The notes under the pieces are model-generated. The model saw nothing but the letters and a program-made list of their open reading frames with translations, was not told the DNA's origin and ran no database searches. Shown one piece after another: positions 25,468-34,371 of a stretch of 64,000 nt of DNA. The stretch is from Haloactinospora alba. GTDB lineage: Bacteria; Actinomycetota; Actinomycetes; Streptosporangiales; Streptosporangiaceae. Within the stretch, counting starts at the first letter, position 1; every line of letters starts with the position of its first letter. Location: NCBI RefSeq assembly GCF_006717075.1, contig NZ_VFQC01000001.1, positions 3,457,501 through 3,521,500 of the forward strand. Direction: 5' to 3'. The position numbers and the translations under genes were made by a program.

Positions 25468-26337
25468 TCACTCCGCCATCGGAGTACGGGTGTAGCCCTG
25501 CAGGGAACCGACCGTGGCCGCGGGAACACGCATCCCCCCGTCCTCACCGGCCAGGATGCGCCAGTCCCCATCCTGCCAACGCATATCGACCATGTAGGAC
25601 AGGATCTTGTCGTTGTCGGGATCCTGGTCCAGCAACGCGAGGTCCACCCGGGTGTAGCCCTCGCCGTAGGCGAGCAGGGTGGCCCCTCCGATCGAGATCC
25701 GGGTGGAAGAGGGACCTGTGCTGTCTTCCTCCTCGAGCCTTTCCAAGGCGGTCTGCTTGTTCTCGCCCGGCAGAAACGTCTGCTCTACCAGGTCGGTTTT
25801 CAGCGGCGGATCGGTGGTCATCGCCACAAAGTTGCTCGCAGCCAGCACCGCGCCGGTGGGCGAGTAGGAGTAGCAGTGGCGTACCCCCGCATCCGAGGTC
25901 TCGCCCGGCCCGTAGTCAGGGTGGCTGGGCGCCTGGGTGGCCCCCACCGCCTCCCACTCGGTGCCCTCGGGGAACTGTGCGAAGTTGTCCTTGTCGTTGC
26001 CCTCCAGACCGCAGGCGCTGTCCCCCTCGGCCGAGGGGGTCGGTGACGTGCTGTGCCGCTCCTGCTCAGGGACCTCATCAGAGGAGATCTCTCCTTCCAT
26101 ACCGGGATCCGGAGAGGTTTCCCCGTCCGTATCGGGGTCCGAGGCAGAATCTGCCGTACCGTCACCATCGCCGCCGATGAGTGTTCCCACCGCAAAGGCG
26201 GTTCCCCCCACCAGGATGAGCGCCACGAAAGCGGCCGAAATGACAAAAACTGGCGTCGTCAGTCTACGACGGATCGGAGACGCGTAGTCGTGGTTGTGGG
26301 AGGAGCCCTCTGTCACTACGACTTGTCCTTTCTTCAT
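25468..26337 (-). CDS. Single-pass membrane protein with extracellular domain, unknown function
   Basis: 289 residues from ATG at 26337. The basic cytoplasmic N-terminus ends RRRLT, a transmembrane helix spans about residues 28-52 (VFVISAAFVALILVGGTAFAV), then an acidic Ser/Asp/Pro linker to about residue 105. A globular outer domain follows (ACGLEGNDKDNFAQFP ... CYSYSPTGAVLAASNFVAM ... MVDMRWQDGDWRIL). The layout recalls accessory proteins of actinobacterial conjugative elements, but I see no transfer genes, so this is only a hint. Composition is less GC-rich than the core genes, consistent with acquired DNA. Confidence 0.65.
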   Translation of the reverse strand: MKKGQVVVTEGSSHNHDYASPIRRRLTTPVFVISAAFVALILVGGTAFAVGTLIGGDGDGTADSASDPDTDGETSPDPGMEGEISSDEVPEQERHSTSPTPSAEGDSACGLEGNDKDNFAQFPEGTEWEAVGATQAPSHPDYGPGETSDAGVRHCYSYSPTGAVLAASNFVAMTTDPPLKTDLVEQTFLPGENKQTALERLEEEDSTGPSSTRISIGGATLLAYGEGYTRVDLALLDQDPDNDKILSYMVDMRWQDGDWRILAGEDGGMRVPAATVGSLQGYTRTPMAE

Positions 26338-26636
26338 CGGGAGTCAGGAAGGCGATTAGGTGAAAGACCGGTCCACGATCACGCTCCAGAACCATTCCTA
26401 TATTCCCATATGCCATCTCCCTGGTAGGTATTGGCCACCCCTCGGTTCTGACGACCATGGGGCCAACCCACATACCCAATCAGCGGGAGCTGGTTAACCC
26501 AGCTGAGCAGAGGAAACCGCTCATACAACAATCGCAGTGATTCCTGGGATTCTGACCGGAACTGTTCTTGCCGACTGCTCGGCGGGGCCCGTCGCTCCGC
26601 CGTACCAGGGGTCCGGCACGCGGTTCCGGGTCCCCG
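26338..26636. other. Gap with no confident gene
   Basis: 299 bp of lower GC. A minus-strand frame giving MVLERDRGPVFHLIAFLTPD overlaps the next gene and has no partner; it may be a remnant. A dyad AGCTGG-ttaac-CCAGCT sits at 26488-26504. No ribosome site marks a start. Confidence 0.4.
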
Positions 26637-27578
26637 CTATGTGGGAGGTCCCGAAAGCAGTGCGCTGGCCAGGATTCCCGCGGACACTATCCCGCCGATG
26701 AGCAGCATCATGAGCCCCACCACTGCCGGGACGACGAACTCCGCTGCGCGTTTGGTGTCCAGTTCGGCGAGCTGGAACCGCGGCGGGAAGTCGGGAGAGT
26801 AGTTGACCCGCACCGGTTGTCCGACGCTGAGTTGGCCCCAGTGCGGACTCCGCGGGCTTCGGGTGTGCACCTCGCGGCCGTCGGGCAGGGCGAAGCGCAC
26901 CGTGCACACGATGACGACGCGCGTGTTTCCCCTGCCTCCGGTGGAGACACGCTGCTCCCACTGGTCGGTGACCGTCCCGGTGGTTTCCACGGAGCGGCGG
27001 CGCCGGCGCCGCTCCCCCGCCCCGCGCACCAGGGACACGGTGAGGAGCACCGCCCCGACGACCGGTATCGCCAGCGGGACGACGAGGAAAACGGTGGGGT
27101 TGGCGTTGCCGGCGAGGATGACCAGCGGGATCATCACCATCACCGCGATGACGCAGACGGGGAGCACGAACGGCGCCACCGCGTTCCACCGGCCCCGCTC
27201 CGGGCAGACCGGGAAAGGGCCGTGCGGGCCGTTGACCTCCTCGACCCGCAGGAGTTCCGGGTCCTCGGGAGAGTGGCGCACGCTCAGCCAGGCGCCCTCC
27301 GCGACGACGAACCCGCCCAGACCGTCGGTGACCCGGTGCTGCCACCGGTGCCCCTCACAGCCGTGGATCTCGACGAGCACCGGGTGGCCCGCTCCCCCGT
27401 TGAGGGACCGGTCCATGGGTTCGACCCGCACCACACGGGCCCGGGCGGGCACCCCGTGCCGGTCCAGGTGGCGCCGTCTCCGCCGGTCGCTCAGCGCCCG
27501 CCGCAGCGTGGTGACGGCTACCGCCGCGAACACGAGGTAGAGGACGGCAACGACGAAGGGGAAAAGTTCGGATTCCAC
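26637..27578 (-). CDS. DUF3592-type membrane protein, duplicated domain
   Basis: 313 residues. Hydrophobic segments lie near the N-terminus (FPFVVAVLYLVFAAVAV), at about residues 135-185 (two) and at the C-terminus (FVVPAVVGLMMLLIGGIVSA). Between them are two soluble beta domains of DUF3592 kind, each ending in a short basic-to-acidic motif (LVEIHGCEGHRWQHRV; VRFALPDGREVHTRS then VNYSPDFP). The role is unknown. Divergent from a second DUF3592-like gene 152 bp away, suggesting shared control. Confidence 0.65.
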   Translation of the reverse strand: MESELFPFVVAVLYLVFAAVAVTTLRRALSDRRRRRHLDRHGVPARARVVRVEPMDRSLNGGAGHPVLVEIHGCEGHRWQHRVTDGLGGFVVAEGAWLSVRHSPEDPELLRVEEVNGPHGPFPVCPERGRWNAVAPFVLPVCVIAVMVMIPLVILAGNANPTVFLVVPLAIPVVGAVLLTVSLVRGAGERRRRRRSVETTGTVTDQWEQRVSTGGRGNTRVVIVCTVRFALPDGREVHTRSPRSPHWGQLSVGQPVRVNYSPDFPPRFQLAELDTKRAAEFVVPAVVGLMMLLIGGIVSAGILASALLSGPPT

Positions 27579-27730
27579 ACGGTTCCTTTACCAGGATTGC
27601 GAGGTTCGGACAATACTGGCGTCGTTGCTTACCCCCTCCCCGACCGGGAACCGCGATCGTCCCGCCGGCATCGGATCCGGGTGCGCACGTCGTTGTGTGA
27701 CCGGACGCCGGAGAGGAGGATTCCACAACC

Positions 27731-28204
27731 ATGAGCGGAACGGCCCGGAGGAACCCTTCCTGGAACCCTCCGGGGGCCAGGAAGGGGCTGTGGTGGTTCG
27801 GGGATGGGGGAGTCATGCTGCTCCTCGGTGCTGGATTCATCGGGTCCAGCTTCATCGACTACAGCGACCGCACCGAACGCGCCGATGCCGTGGTCAGCGA
27901 CCGCAGCCGCCAATACGACCAGAAGTGCGACTGCCGCGAGACGGTTCTCTACGTGGACTACACCGCAGACGGGCACGGGTACGAGGGAGTGAAGCTGGAG
28001 GACGGCGGTGCGGGAAACCGCGAGGGTGACACCGTGACAGTGGCCTACCCTCCCGGGGAACCCATGAAGGTGGTCACCGCCGACATGACCGAGGAGGGGC
28101 CATACGACTTCATGCTGTATCCGGGGGCTGCCACGCTCGCGGCCAGCGGAGCGTTTTTCACTACCGCCGTGGTGAAGGCGCGGCGCAAGCACCGGGGCGG
28201 ATAA
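27731..28204 (+). CDS. DUF3592-like membrane protein
   Basis: 157 residues, ATG at 27731 behind GGAGAGGAGGA. A transmembrane helix lies at about 26-42 (GGVMLLLGAGFIGSSF), then an outer beta domain with a short Cys pair (KCDCRETVLYVDYTADGHGY, GDTVTVAYPPGEP) and a second helix near 130-145. It resembles half of the neighbouring 313-residue protein. Function unknown. Confidence 0.65.
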   Translation: MSGTARRNPSWNPPGARKGLWWFGDGGVMLLLGAGFIGSSFIDYSDRTERADAVVSDRSRQYDQKCDCRETVLYVDYTADGHGYEGVKLEDGGAGNREGDTVTVAYPPGEPMKVVTADMTEEGPYDFMLYPGAATLAASGAFFTTAVVKARRKHRGG

Positions 28205-28377
28205 CGCGCTGGCCGGTTCGGGAGAGAGGGCGCTCTCCCCGGTGGGCGCGGAAGTGCCCCTGTTGCGACTGTTGCGCGACACTCGGGGATGGAACGCCCG
28301 CCCCCGTGGCGCGCGCGGCCCGTGCCGCACGGGCGCGGGCGGTGCGCACAGCGCCTCGTGCCGTGAGGACGGTCCTG

Positions 28378-28723
28378 ATGTCCGAGGAGGAGAGCGACGC
28401 CTCCGCGTCCAGTGGGGAACCCGCGCCGCCGCGTGCGCTGTTCGACGGGCGCCTGCTCGACCTCGTCACGGCCGCGGTGGGCTTCCTCCTCGCCGGTGCG
28501 GTGGTCGCCTTCCTGGGAGTGGCGGGAAACGCGGCCAGCGGCGGAGGCGGCATATTCCTCCCCTACGTCGGCCTGGCCGCGGGTTTCCTCATCACCGCGG
28601 GCGGGGGCGGTCGGACGCGGACGCCGCAACCGGCCGGCCGCCGTACGTCCCGGTGCTCCGCGCCCCGGAGCGTCCGGGGAGGAGGAACCCACCGCCCTCC
28701 CCGGACGGTCTGTCCGCCGCTAG
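28378..28723 (+). pseudogene. Small two-helix membrane protein, apparently frameshifted
   Basis: ATG at 28378 follows GAGGAC. The first ~80 codons give MSEEESDASASSGEP then two helices (LVTAAVGFLLAGAVVAFLGV and IFLPYVGLAAGFLITAGG). From about 28605 good codon use moves to another frame (DADAATGRPPYVPVLRAPE) and then to a third (GEEEPTALPGRSVRR) ending at TAG 28721-28723, while the original frame runs on without sense across the next gene. Two single-base errors or mutations would explain this. Confidence 0.4.
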
Positions 28724-30267
28724 GCGCTGTCCTTCGGGAGTTCGACGGACAGCTCGTGGTGGAAGACGTTCTTGGGGTCCCACCGCTTCTTGGCGCGCTG
28801 CAGGCGCGGGTAGTTGTGCTTGTAGTACAGCTCCGACCAGCGGGTCTTGGACGGGTTCCACTTGTCGTCGTTGACGTCGACGTCGGGGTAGTTGATGTAG
28901 CACCCGTCGGTGACCTCGTTGGGGACCGGCACCCCGGTGTCCCACCCGTACATGGTCCGGTACAGGTTGCGGATCCACTCCAGGGGCTTGGTGCCGTCCA
29001 CACCGTCCTTCCAGTACACCTGGTGCTGCATCTTCATGACGGAGTCGCGTTGCGCCATGGCCGTCTCGGTGTTGGAGACGGTGTTGACCTTCGAGCCGTA
29101 GGCGTCGATCTGCATCACCGCGTGGGAGATCCCGTCGGGCGGGTGGGTAAGGGCGTTCCACATCGCCTGGATCTGGCTGTCGGGCAGCGGCTTACGCAGG
29201 TAGGCCGACTTGTACTTGCCGGATTCGTCGTTGACGAGCGGCCCCACCTGCTGGAGCTTGTCCCACTCCACGTGGACGGGTTCCTTGGAGCCGGTCAGCA
29301 CGGGGTGCTCGCCGTGGGCCTCGGGGCGGTCGGTGAGCGTGGTAGCCACGGTCTCGTCGATCATGTCGACGAACTCCCGCAGCCGCTCTTTGGCCTCCGG
29401 GATGCTGGCGTCGATCTGGGCGAGCAGGCCGACCTTGTCGTGCGTGCTGGGGGTGAGCTGCAGGATCCCGAACAGGTCGGCGTAGCGGTCGCCCTCCTTG
29501 CCCTGGTGGTTGTGGAAGAAGTCGCCGAAGTTGGTGACGATCCGGTGGAAGTCCGTGTACCCGTTGTCCAGGAGGTCCTTCCACTTCCATCCCGCCTCGA
29601 CGCGGTAGGCCCCGGGTGGGGCGTGCGGCAGGCCGCGGAACCAGAACCGGGTGGCCACCCCGAAGTTGCCACCCCCACCGCCGGTGTGGGCCCACCAGAG
29701 GTCCTTCAGGTCCTCGTCCTCACTGTCGTGTTTCGCGGTGACCAGCTCGACCTCTCCCTGCTCGGTTACCACGGCGACCTCGACCGCGTGCAGGTAGTCC
29801 ACGGTCAGCCCGTGCTGGCGGGAGAACAGTCCGAAACCGCCACCGATGATGTGCCCGCCGGCTCCGACGGTGTTGCAGGAGCCGCCGGGCAGCACCTTCC
29901 CGAGTTTCTTCCCGATCTTCTCGCCGATGTCCCAGTTGCTGGCGCCGGCCTCGACGCAGACCGCGTCCATACCGGAGTCGTAGTAGACGCCGTTCATCAG
30001 CCCGACGTCGATGATCACGCGGACGTCGTCGGAGCACACGAAGTTCTCGTAGCAGTGCCCGCCGGAGCGGACGGTGATGCGTTTCTTGTCGGAGGTGGCG
30101 GGTTCCTCGGCGAGGGCGGTTCTCAGCGCCTCCACGACCTCGTCGGGGGTGTGGACGAGCTGGACGTAGTGGGGCTCGGCGGTCCAACGGGGATTGAAGC
30201 CGCGTTTCAGGGTGGGGTAACGGTAGTCGTCGGGGGTGATCCGGAGTCCGGCCGAACCGTGTTCCAT
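28720..30267 (-). CDS. Berberine-bridge-type FAD-linked oxidase, likely bicovalent flavin
   Basis: 515 residues from ATG at 30267. The PCMH FAD domain has the histidine-attachment motif RSGGHCYENF and a second attachment site, GGSCNTVGAGGH, where Cys would bind the flavin 6-carbon. The loop YLHAVEVAVVT and HTGGGGGNFGV follow. A BBE domain closes the protein (CYINYPDVDVND, WSELYYKHNYPRLQRAKKRWD). No secretion signal is seen. Bicovalent members oxidise sugars, alkaloids or glycopeptide intermediates using O2. No biosynthetic cluster surrounds it, so the substrate is open. Confidence 0.88.
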   Translation of the reverse strand: MEHGSAGLRITPDDYRYPTLKRGFNPRWTAEPHYVQLVHTPDEVVEALRTALAEEPATSDKKRITVRSGGHCYENFVCSDDVRVIIDVGLMNGVYYDSGMDAVCVEAGASNWDIGEKIGKKLGKVLPGGSCNTVGAGGHIIGGGFGLFSRQHGLTVDYLHAVEVAVVTEQGEVELVTAKHDSEDEDLKDLWWAHTGGGGGNFGVATRFWFRGLPHAPPGAYRVEAGWKWKDLLDNGYTDFHRIVTNFGDFFHNHQGKEGDRYADLFGILQLTPSTHDKVGLLAQIDASIPEAKERLREFVDMIDETVATTLTDRPEAHGEHPVLTGSKEPVHVEWDKLQQVGPLVNDESGKYKSAYLRKPLPDSQIQAMWNALTHPPDGISHAVMQIDAYGSKVNTVSNTETAMAQRDSVMKMQHQVYWKDGVDGTKPLEWIRNLYRTMYGWDTGVPVPNEVTDGCYINYPDVDVNDDKWNPSKTRWSELYYKHNYPRLQRAKKRWDPKNVFHHELSVELPKDSA

Positions 30268-30795
30268 GGCTGTGGTGCCTTCCGTTTCCGGGGGAGGACG
30301 GCCCATCACGCACCGGGGCCGCCCGGCACGAGAGTCGCCCGCCCCGGGTGGACACGTAAGGCGTTTGTGGAACTCCATGTGGTTATGGACGGCCGAAACG
30401 GGATCCGTTTTCAGCCATCCGGCCAGTGACGGCGCCGGTCCGGTACCGCCCCGCGGCGGCAAGACGCCCACGGTTCCGGTGCCGCAGGGAGTGGCGGCCA
30501 CCCGGACAGGATGGTGTGGTCACCCGCACGGGGTGGCCGCCGCGGCGGTGGTCTGCACCGTGCGGTGGGTATCAGCAGCGCCGAATCTCCCCGGGCGCGC
30601 GCCTCACGGGGCGCGCCCGCACCGGTCGCACCCAGCGCCCACCGCGCGCTGCCACCCGGTGGGCACGGTTCCCCTCTCCCCTCTGCCGGTGGGCGGCCGG
30701 GAGCTGTCACAATCGTGGCCCGTACGCCGAGCTCCGCCGAGCACACGCCCCGCCCGGGGCGGGGCAGAGCCCCAGGAGCACGGGAGGTGCCCCTG
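30268..30795. other. Intergenic region, 528 bp, no gene seen
   Basis: Very GC-rich. It separates the oxidase promoter from a plus-strand membrane protein gene. A hairpin GGGCGCGC/GCGCGCCC lies near 30594-30619. Open frames on both strands lack ribosome sites and plausible composition. Confidence 0.5.
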
Positions 30796-31173
30796 ATGAC
30801 GGAGGAGAACACCATCCCCGCAAACCGCGAGGGGCGCTACGCTCCGCGCTGGAGGCGGGTACTCACGCTCGCGGGAGCCACGGTGGCGTTCCTCGTGGTC
30901 GGCGTGGTGACGGCGTTCTACGGCAGCCTGGCGGCGTTCATGAGTGACACCTGCGGACCGGACGACACCGCCCCCATCTGCACCGGGATCGGCCAGAACC
31001 TGACGGTCGTCTCCCCGTGGATGGCTCTGACCATCGGGATCCTGCTCACTACGGTCGGGGGCGGAGTCGCCGTGTGGCGCCGGCGCTCGCTCACCCTGTG
31101 GCTGCTGAGCGCGTGGGCACTGCTCTTCCTGGGCCTCCTGGTCTCCTGGAGCATCGCCTACTGGGACGTCTAG
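30796..31173 (+). CDS. Small integral membrane protein, unknown function
   Basis: 125 residues, ATG at 30796 behind GGGAGG. Three predicted helices: about 23-48 (LTLAGATVAFLVVGVVTAFYG), 74-92 (MALTIGILLTTVGGGVAVW) and 98-120. The outer loop between the first two carries a Cys pair (CGPDDTAPIC) that could form a disulfide. No family recognised. Confidence 0.65.
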   Translation: MTEENTIPANREGRYAPRWRRVLTLAGATVAFLVVGVVTAFYGSLAAFMSDTCGPDDTAPICTGIGQNLTVVSPWMALTIGILLTTVGGGVAVWRRRSLTLWLLSAWALLFLGLLVSWSIAYWDV

Positions 31174-31187
31174 GGCGCCGCCGCGCC

Positions 31188-31216
31188 CGTTCCCCGCGGT
31201 CTCCTCGCGGGGAACG
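31188..31216. terminator. Bidirectional terminator between convergent genes
   Basis: A perfect 11-bp stem CGTTCCCCGCG/CGCGGGGAACG with a 7-nt loop, lying between the stops at 31173 and 31265. Confidence 0.75.
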
Positions 31217-31264
31217 CTCCCCGGGAGCGGCGAAGCGGCCCCGCGTGCCGGCGCGCCGCCCGGT

Positions 31265-32041
31265 TCACGGACCGAAGGGGTCCTCGTGCGCCGCTGCCCG
31301 CCGTGCCAGGCCCGCCAGCGCCTCCATCGCCGTGCGCTGCGGTCCCGGACCGAACGATACCCGGGCGACGCCCAGTCCGGCCAGTCTGTCCAGTCCCGGC
31401 CCGTCCGGGTGGCAGAGCACGTTGACCGGTCCGGGGACCCGTTCGGTCAGGGAGGCGATCGCCCCCGCGGACGGGGCGAGGATGGGGTAGACGCAGTCCG
31501 CCCCGGCGTCCAGGTAGCGCTTCGCCCGGTCGACCGCCGCGGTGACGGCCGCCTCCCCGGTGTCCGTACCGGTGAGGAACACGTCCACACGCGCGTTGAG
31601 CACCAGGTCCACACCGGCCTCCCGGGCGGCGGCGCGCACACCGGTGAGGTAACGCGCCTGGGTGTCCGCGTCGGTGAGGCCGCCGGTGCGGTGGTCGGTG
31701 TCCTCGAGGTTGCACCCGGCTGCGCCGATGGCGTCCAACCGTGCCACAAGCTCGTGCGGGGCCAGCCCGTAACCGGCCTCCGCGTCCACGGTGACGGGCA
31801 CCTCCACCGCGGCGGTGACGCGTCCGGCGGCGGCGAGCATCTCCTCCGGCGGGGCGCCCTCGTGGTCGGTGCGGCCCAGCATCGCCGAGATGGCCGCGCT
31901 CGCCGTGGCGAGAGCGGGGACCCCCTCCGCCGCCACGGTGGTGGCGCTGACGGCGTCCCACACGTTGGGCAGCACCAGCGGGTCGCCGGGCTGGTGCAGG
32001 CTGCGGAGCCGGGCAGCGTGGTCGTCGCGTCGGTTGGTCAC
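31265..32041 (-). CDS. Isocitrate lyase/PEP-mutase superfamily enzyme
   Basis: 258 residues. The family barrel shows LVLPNVWDAVSA, the metal-binding VDAEAGYG, the segment GCNLEDTD and the NARVDVFL motif, with a C-terminal VARVSFGPGPQRTAM. Relatives are phosphonopyruvate hydrolases, 2-methylisocitrate lyases and oxaloacetate decarboxylases. The KKCGH motif of isocitrate lyase is absent. The substrate cannot be assigned. Confidence 0.85.
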   Translation of the reverse strand: MTNRRDDHAARLRSLHQPGDPLVLPNVWDAVSATTVAAEGVPALATASAAISAMLGRTDHEGAPPEEMLAAAGRVTAAVEVPVTVDAEAGYGLAPHELVARLDAIGAAGCNLEDTDHRTGGLTDADTQARYLTGVRAAAREAGVDLVLNARVDVFLTGTDTGEAAVTAAVDRAKRYLDAGADCVYPILAPSAGAIASLTERVPGPVNVLCHPDGPGLDRLAGLGVARVSFGPGPQRTAMEALAGLARRAAAHEDPFGP

Positions 32042-32134
32042 GGTTTCCTCTTCCTCCGAGGGTCCGGTGGTGTCTCCCCTTCCGACCCACCGGACCCTGG
32101 ATCCGTGACACCGCTCCCCCGGCCGTGACCGGGA

Positions 32135-32590
32135 TCACTGCCCGTCCGCCACGCGGGCCCGGCCGCGCTTGCGGCGGATGGTGCCGACGAGTACCGCCAC
32201 CATCAGCGCGAACACGATCGCTCCGTCGACGGCGTGGGCGGCACCGAACCACGTGCTTCCCTTCTCACCCAGTTCGGCGAGGCCGATCTGGCCGACCACG
32301 GCCAGCGCGGCCAGCAGCAGCGCCAGCAGCGCGACGATCGTTCCCGGCCAGGCGAGCAGGGCGACGAGGAGAATCACCACCGCCAGGCCGGCGATCCCGT
32401 ACCCCAGGGAAGCGTGGAACTCGAATCCTCCGCCGTACGCCCCGTAGCCGGCGAGTCCGACCTGGACGACGAGCGCCACCGCGCCCAGAGCCGCCAGTAT
32501 GAGCAGGAGTGTCTCCATTCCGCGGCGGAACGCCGACGGCTGTTTCCGGCGCCGTCCCGGGTCCGTGGAGTGCGCAGGTTGCTCAGCCAT
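32135..32590 (-). CDS. DUF6220-like four-helix membrane protein
   Basis: 151 residues from ATG at 32590; a GTG directly before it is possible. Four helices: ETLLLILAALGAVALVVQVGL, GIAGLAVVILLVALLAW, IVALLALLLAALAVVGQIGL and VDGAIVFALMVAVLVG. The pattern AAHAVDGAIVF near the last helix is typical of this actinobacterial family. Function unknown. Confidence 0.65.
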   Translation of the reverse strand: MAEQPAHSTDPGRRRKQPSAFRRGMETLLLILAALGAVALVVQVGLAGYGAYGGGFEFHASLGYGIAGLAVVILLVALLAWPGTIVALLALLLAALAVVGQIGLAELGEKGSTWFGAAHAVDGAIVFALMVAVLVGTIRRKRGRARVADGQ

Positions 32591-32713
32591 CACTCAGCCC
32601 CCCTTGTGCGCTGCGATGTTACGGCAGCGTTCCCCAGCCTCCTCCCCCGGACACGGTTCGCGTAATCCCGGACACGCGGAGTGGAGAAACGAGTGGGCGT
32701 GCAGGTGCGACGT

Positions 32714-33436
32714 TCAGTCGGCGGCTGTCGTGGCCAGGTAGACCGTGTTGGCGGCGTCCCGTTCCTGCAGCGGGTTGTGGAACGTGACCCGCTCGGCGCG
32801 CGCCCGGTCGAAGACACCGGCGAGGATGGCGGTGAAGTCGTCGTCCGGCGGGTCGTTCGACCACAGGGCGAACGTACCGCCGGGGTGGAGGTGGTCCGCG
32901 AGGCGCCGGAGTCCGGCGGGTTCGTAGAACGCGGCGTGGGCGGGGTCGAGCAGATGGCGGGGTGAGTGGTCGATGTCGACGACGACGGCGTGGAACCGCC
33001 GCCCCGGGGTGTGCGGGTCGAGACCCGCCGGGTCGGCGGCCAGGGTGAAGAAGTCGCCGTGCACCATGCGGCACCGGGTGTCGGCGGCCAGGGCCGCTCC
33101 GGCGGGGACGAGGCCGCGCTGGTTCCAGTCGATGACGGCACCGAGGGCTTCCACCACGGTGACGGAGGCCACCCGCGAGTACTCCAGCGCCGCCCGGGCG
33201 GTGTAACCCAGGCCGAGCCCGCCGACGGCCACGTCCAGGGGACCCTCGGGCTGCTCCGCCAGGGCGAGCCGCGCCGCCTCCTCCTCGGCGACGGTGAACA
33301 TGCTCGACATGAGGAACTCGTCGCCGAGTTTGACCTCGTACACGTCCTCGCCGGTGCGCGGGTCCCGGCGGCGGCGCAGGCTGAGCTCCCCCATCGGGGT
33401 GTCCTGCCAGTCGAGCTCCTGCAGACGCGCGCTCAC
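32714..33436 (-). CDS. Spermidine-synthase-like methyltransferase-fold protein
   Basis: 240 residues from GTG at 33436. Opening strands (ELDWQDTPMGELSLRRRRD) and MSSMFTVAEEEAARLAL precede a Rossmann domain: VAVGGLGLGYTARAAL, VTVVEALGAVIDW, MVHGDFFTL and FHAVVVDIDHSPRHLL. This is the PABS arrangement, but without the flanking membrane domain seen in some relatives. Aminopropyl transfer is possible but not shown; many actinobacterial copies are of unknown function. Confidence 0.75.
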   Translation of the reverse strand: MSARLQELDWQDTPMGELSLRRRRDPRTGEDVYEVKLGDEFLMSSMFTVAEEEAARLALAEQPEGPLDVAVGGLGLGYTARAALEYSRVASVTVVEALGAVIDWNQRGLVPAGAALAADTRCRMVHGDFFTLAADPAGLDPHTPGRRFHAVVVDIDHSPRHLLDPAHAAFYEPAGLRRLADHLHPGGTFALWSNDPPDDDFTAILAGVFDRARAERVTFHNPLQERDAANTVYLATTAAD

Positions 33437-33707
33437 TCGGTTCCCACTCTCCGCTACGGGGTGCCAGCTGTGTCCACACGGTCGGGAGCGCGGCCGGCCT
33501 CCCGACAGTCGCCTTCCATCGTATGTGCCCGGGGACCGGAACCTCGGGCAGCGGTCCACCGCACCCGCCGCAGTGGTCGCGAGAGTTCGCGCCGTGCTCC
33601 CGTTGCGAGTGGATCGGGGAAAGGAACGGAGAGGCCCGTGGTGAACGGCCGGGAGGGGCGGTTCACGGTCACCTCCTCCTCGTGACGCCACGCTCCGGGG
33701 CGGTCTG

Positions 33708-34256
33708 TCACTCGTAGTCGCGCTGCCACTGGGTGTCGTCGCGTTCCTCCCGGCGTTCCCGCAGCAGGGGGCGCCGACGGGGCCCGCGGCGCTGCAGCCG
33801 GGACAGCTCCCCGTTGGAGTCGCGCTGCCAGTGGGCGCCGTGGGAGTCGGTGAACCGCAGTTCCGGCACCGCCGTGGCCGAGTACATGTCCTCGGAGCCG
33901 GTGTTGTCGAAGCTGTAGGGAAGGGACCGGGTGGCCGTGGCGTGCGGCGGGACGATGGCCAGGTCGACGCTGTGCCGCTGTTCGCTGTTGGGCAGGCTGA
34001 ACAGCAGCCGGCAGTTGAACACCGGGGACACTCCCCCGTTGTGCACGCACAGGACGTACTGTTCGTCGCGGCCGTGCCGGGCTCCCTCGTCCAGCCAGGC
34101 GGCGACGCTCTGCGCGTGCTCCTCCTGGCGGACCTCCCCCTCGTCCTGCCGGTTCAGCAGCATGATCCACACGTAGGAGGCGAACCCCAGCAGGGACCCC
34201 GCGCTGCCGATCGCCGACACCCACGACGCGGCGGTCTGTGTTGCCAGTTCGGTCAC
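33708..34256 (-). CDS. Single-pass membrane protein, unknown function
   Basis: 182 residues from GTG at 34256 (a second GTG lies one codon upstream), with GAGGAC before it. A helix at about 11-30 (AIGSAGSLLGFASYVWIML) is followed by a charged stretch (RQDEGEVRQEEHAQSVAAW) and a beta-rich domain (YVLCVHNGGVSPVFNCRLLF, ELRFTDSHGAHWQRD). The tail is Arg-rich. No family recognised. Confidence 0.6.
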   Translation of the reverse strand: MTELATQTAASWVSAIGSAGSLLGFASYVWIMLLNRQDEGEVRQEEHAQSVAAWLDEGARHGRDEQYVLCVHNGGVSPVFNCRLLFSLPNSEQRHSVDLAIVPPHATATRSLPYSFDNTGSEDMYSATAVPELRFTDSHGAHWQRDSNGELSRLQRRGPRRRPLLRERREERDDTQWQRDYE

Positions 34257-34295
34257 CACACCGTCCTCGTTATGGCGCTGGGACACCTCGGAAGG

Positions 34296-34352
34296 CCCCG
34301 CCCAGCCGTGTGCCCGCGCGATCGGGGTGCGCGGGCACACGGCTGGGCGGGG
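34296..34352 (-). terminator. 24-bp perfect-stem hairpin terminating the csbD transcript
   Basis: CCCCGCCCAGCCGTGTGCCC and its continuation pair base for base with 34329-34352, leaving a 9-nt loop. It starts 20 bp past the CsbD stop and also lies in front of the gene ending at 33708. The stem is unusually long for an actinobacterial terminator. Confidence 0.75.
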
Positions 34353-34371
34353 TCGGGCGCGGCAGCGGCCG

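Noticed and set aside
25468-26337. Integrative conjugative element
   Set aside because: Only one protein has the general layout. No integrase, relaxase, FtsK-like gene or attachment repeats are seen nearby, and neither tRNA gene has a repeat of its 3' end that I could find.
28724-30429. Long continuation of the 28378 frame across the oxidase gene
   Set aside because: Antisense to a well-supported enzyme; composition changes where the natural frame is lost.
30411-30815. Minus-strand frame in the 30268-30795 gap
   Set aside because: No ribosome site, low-complexity composition and overlap with the clear start at 30796.
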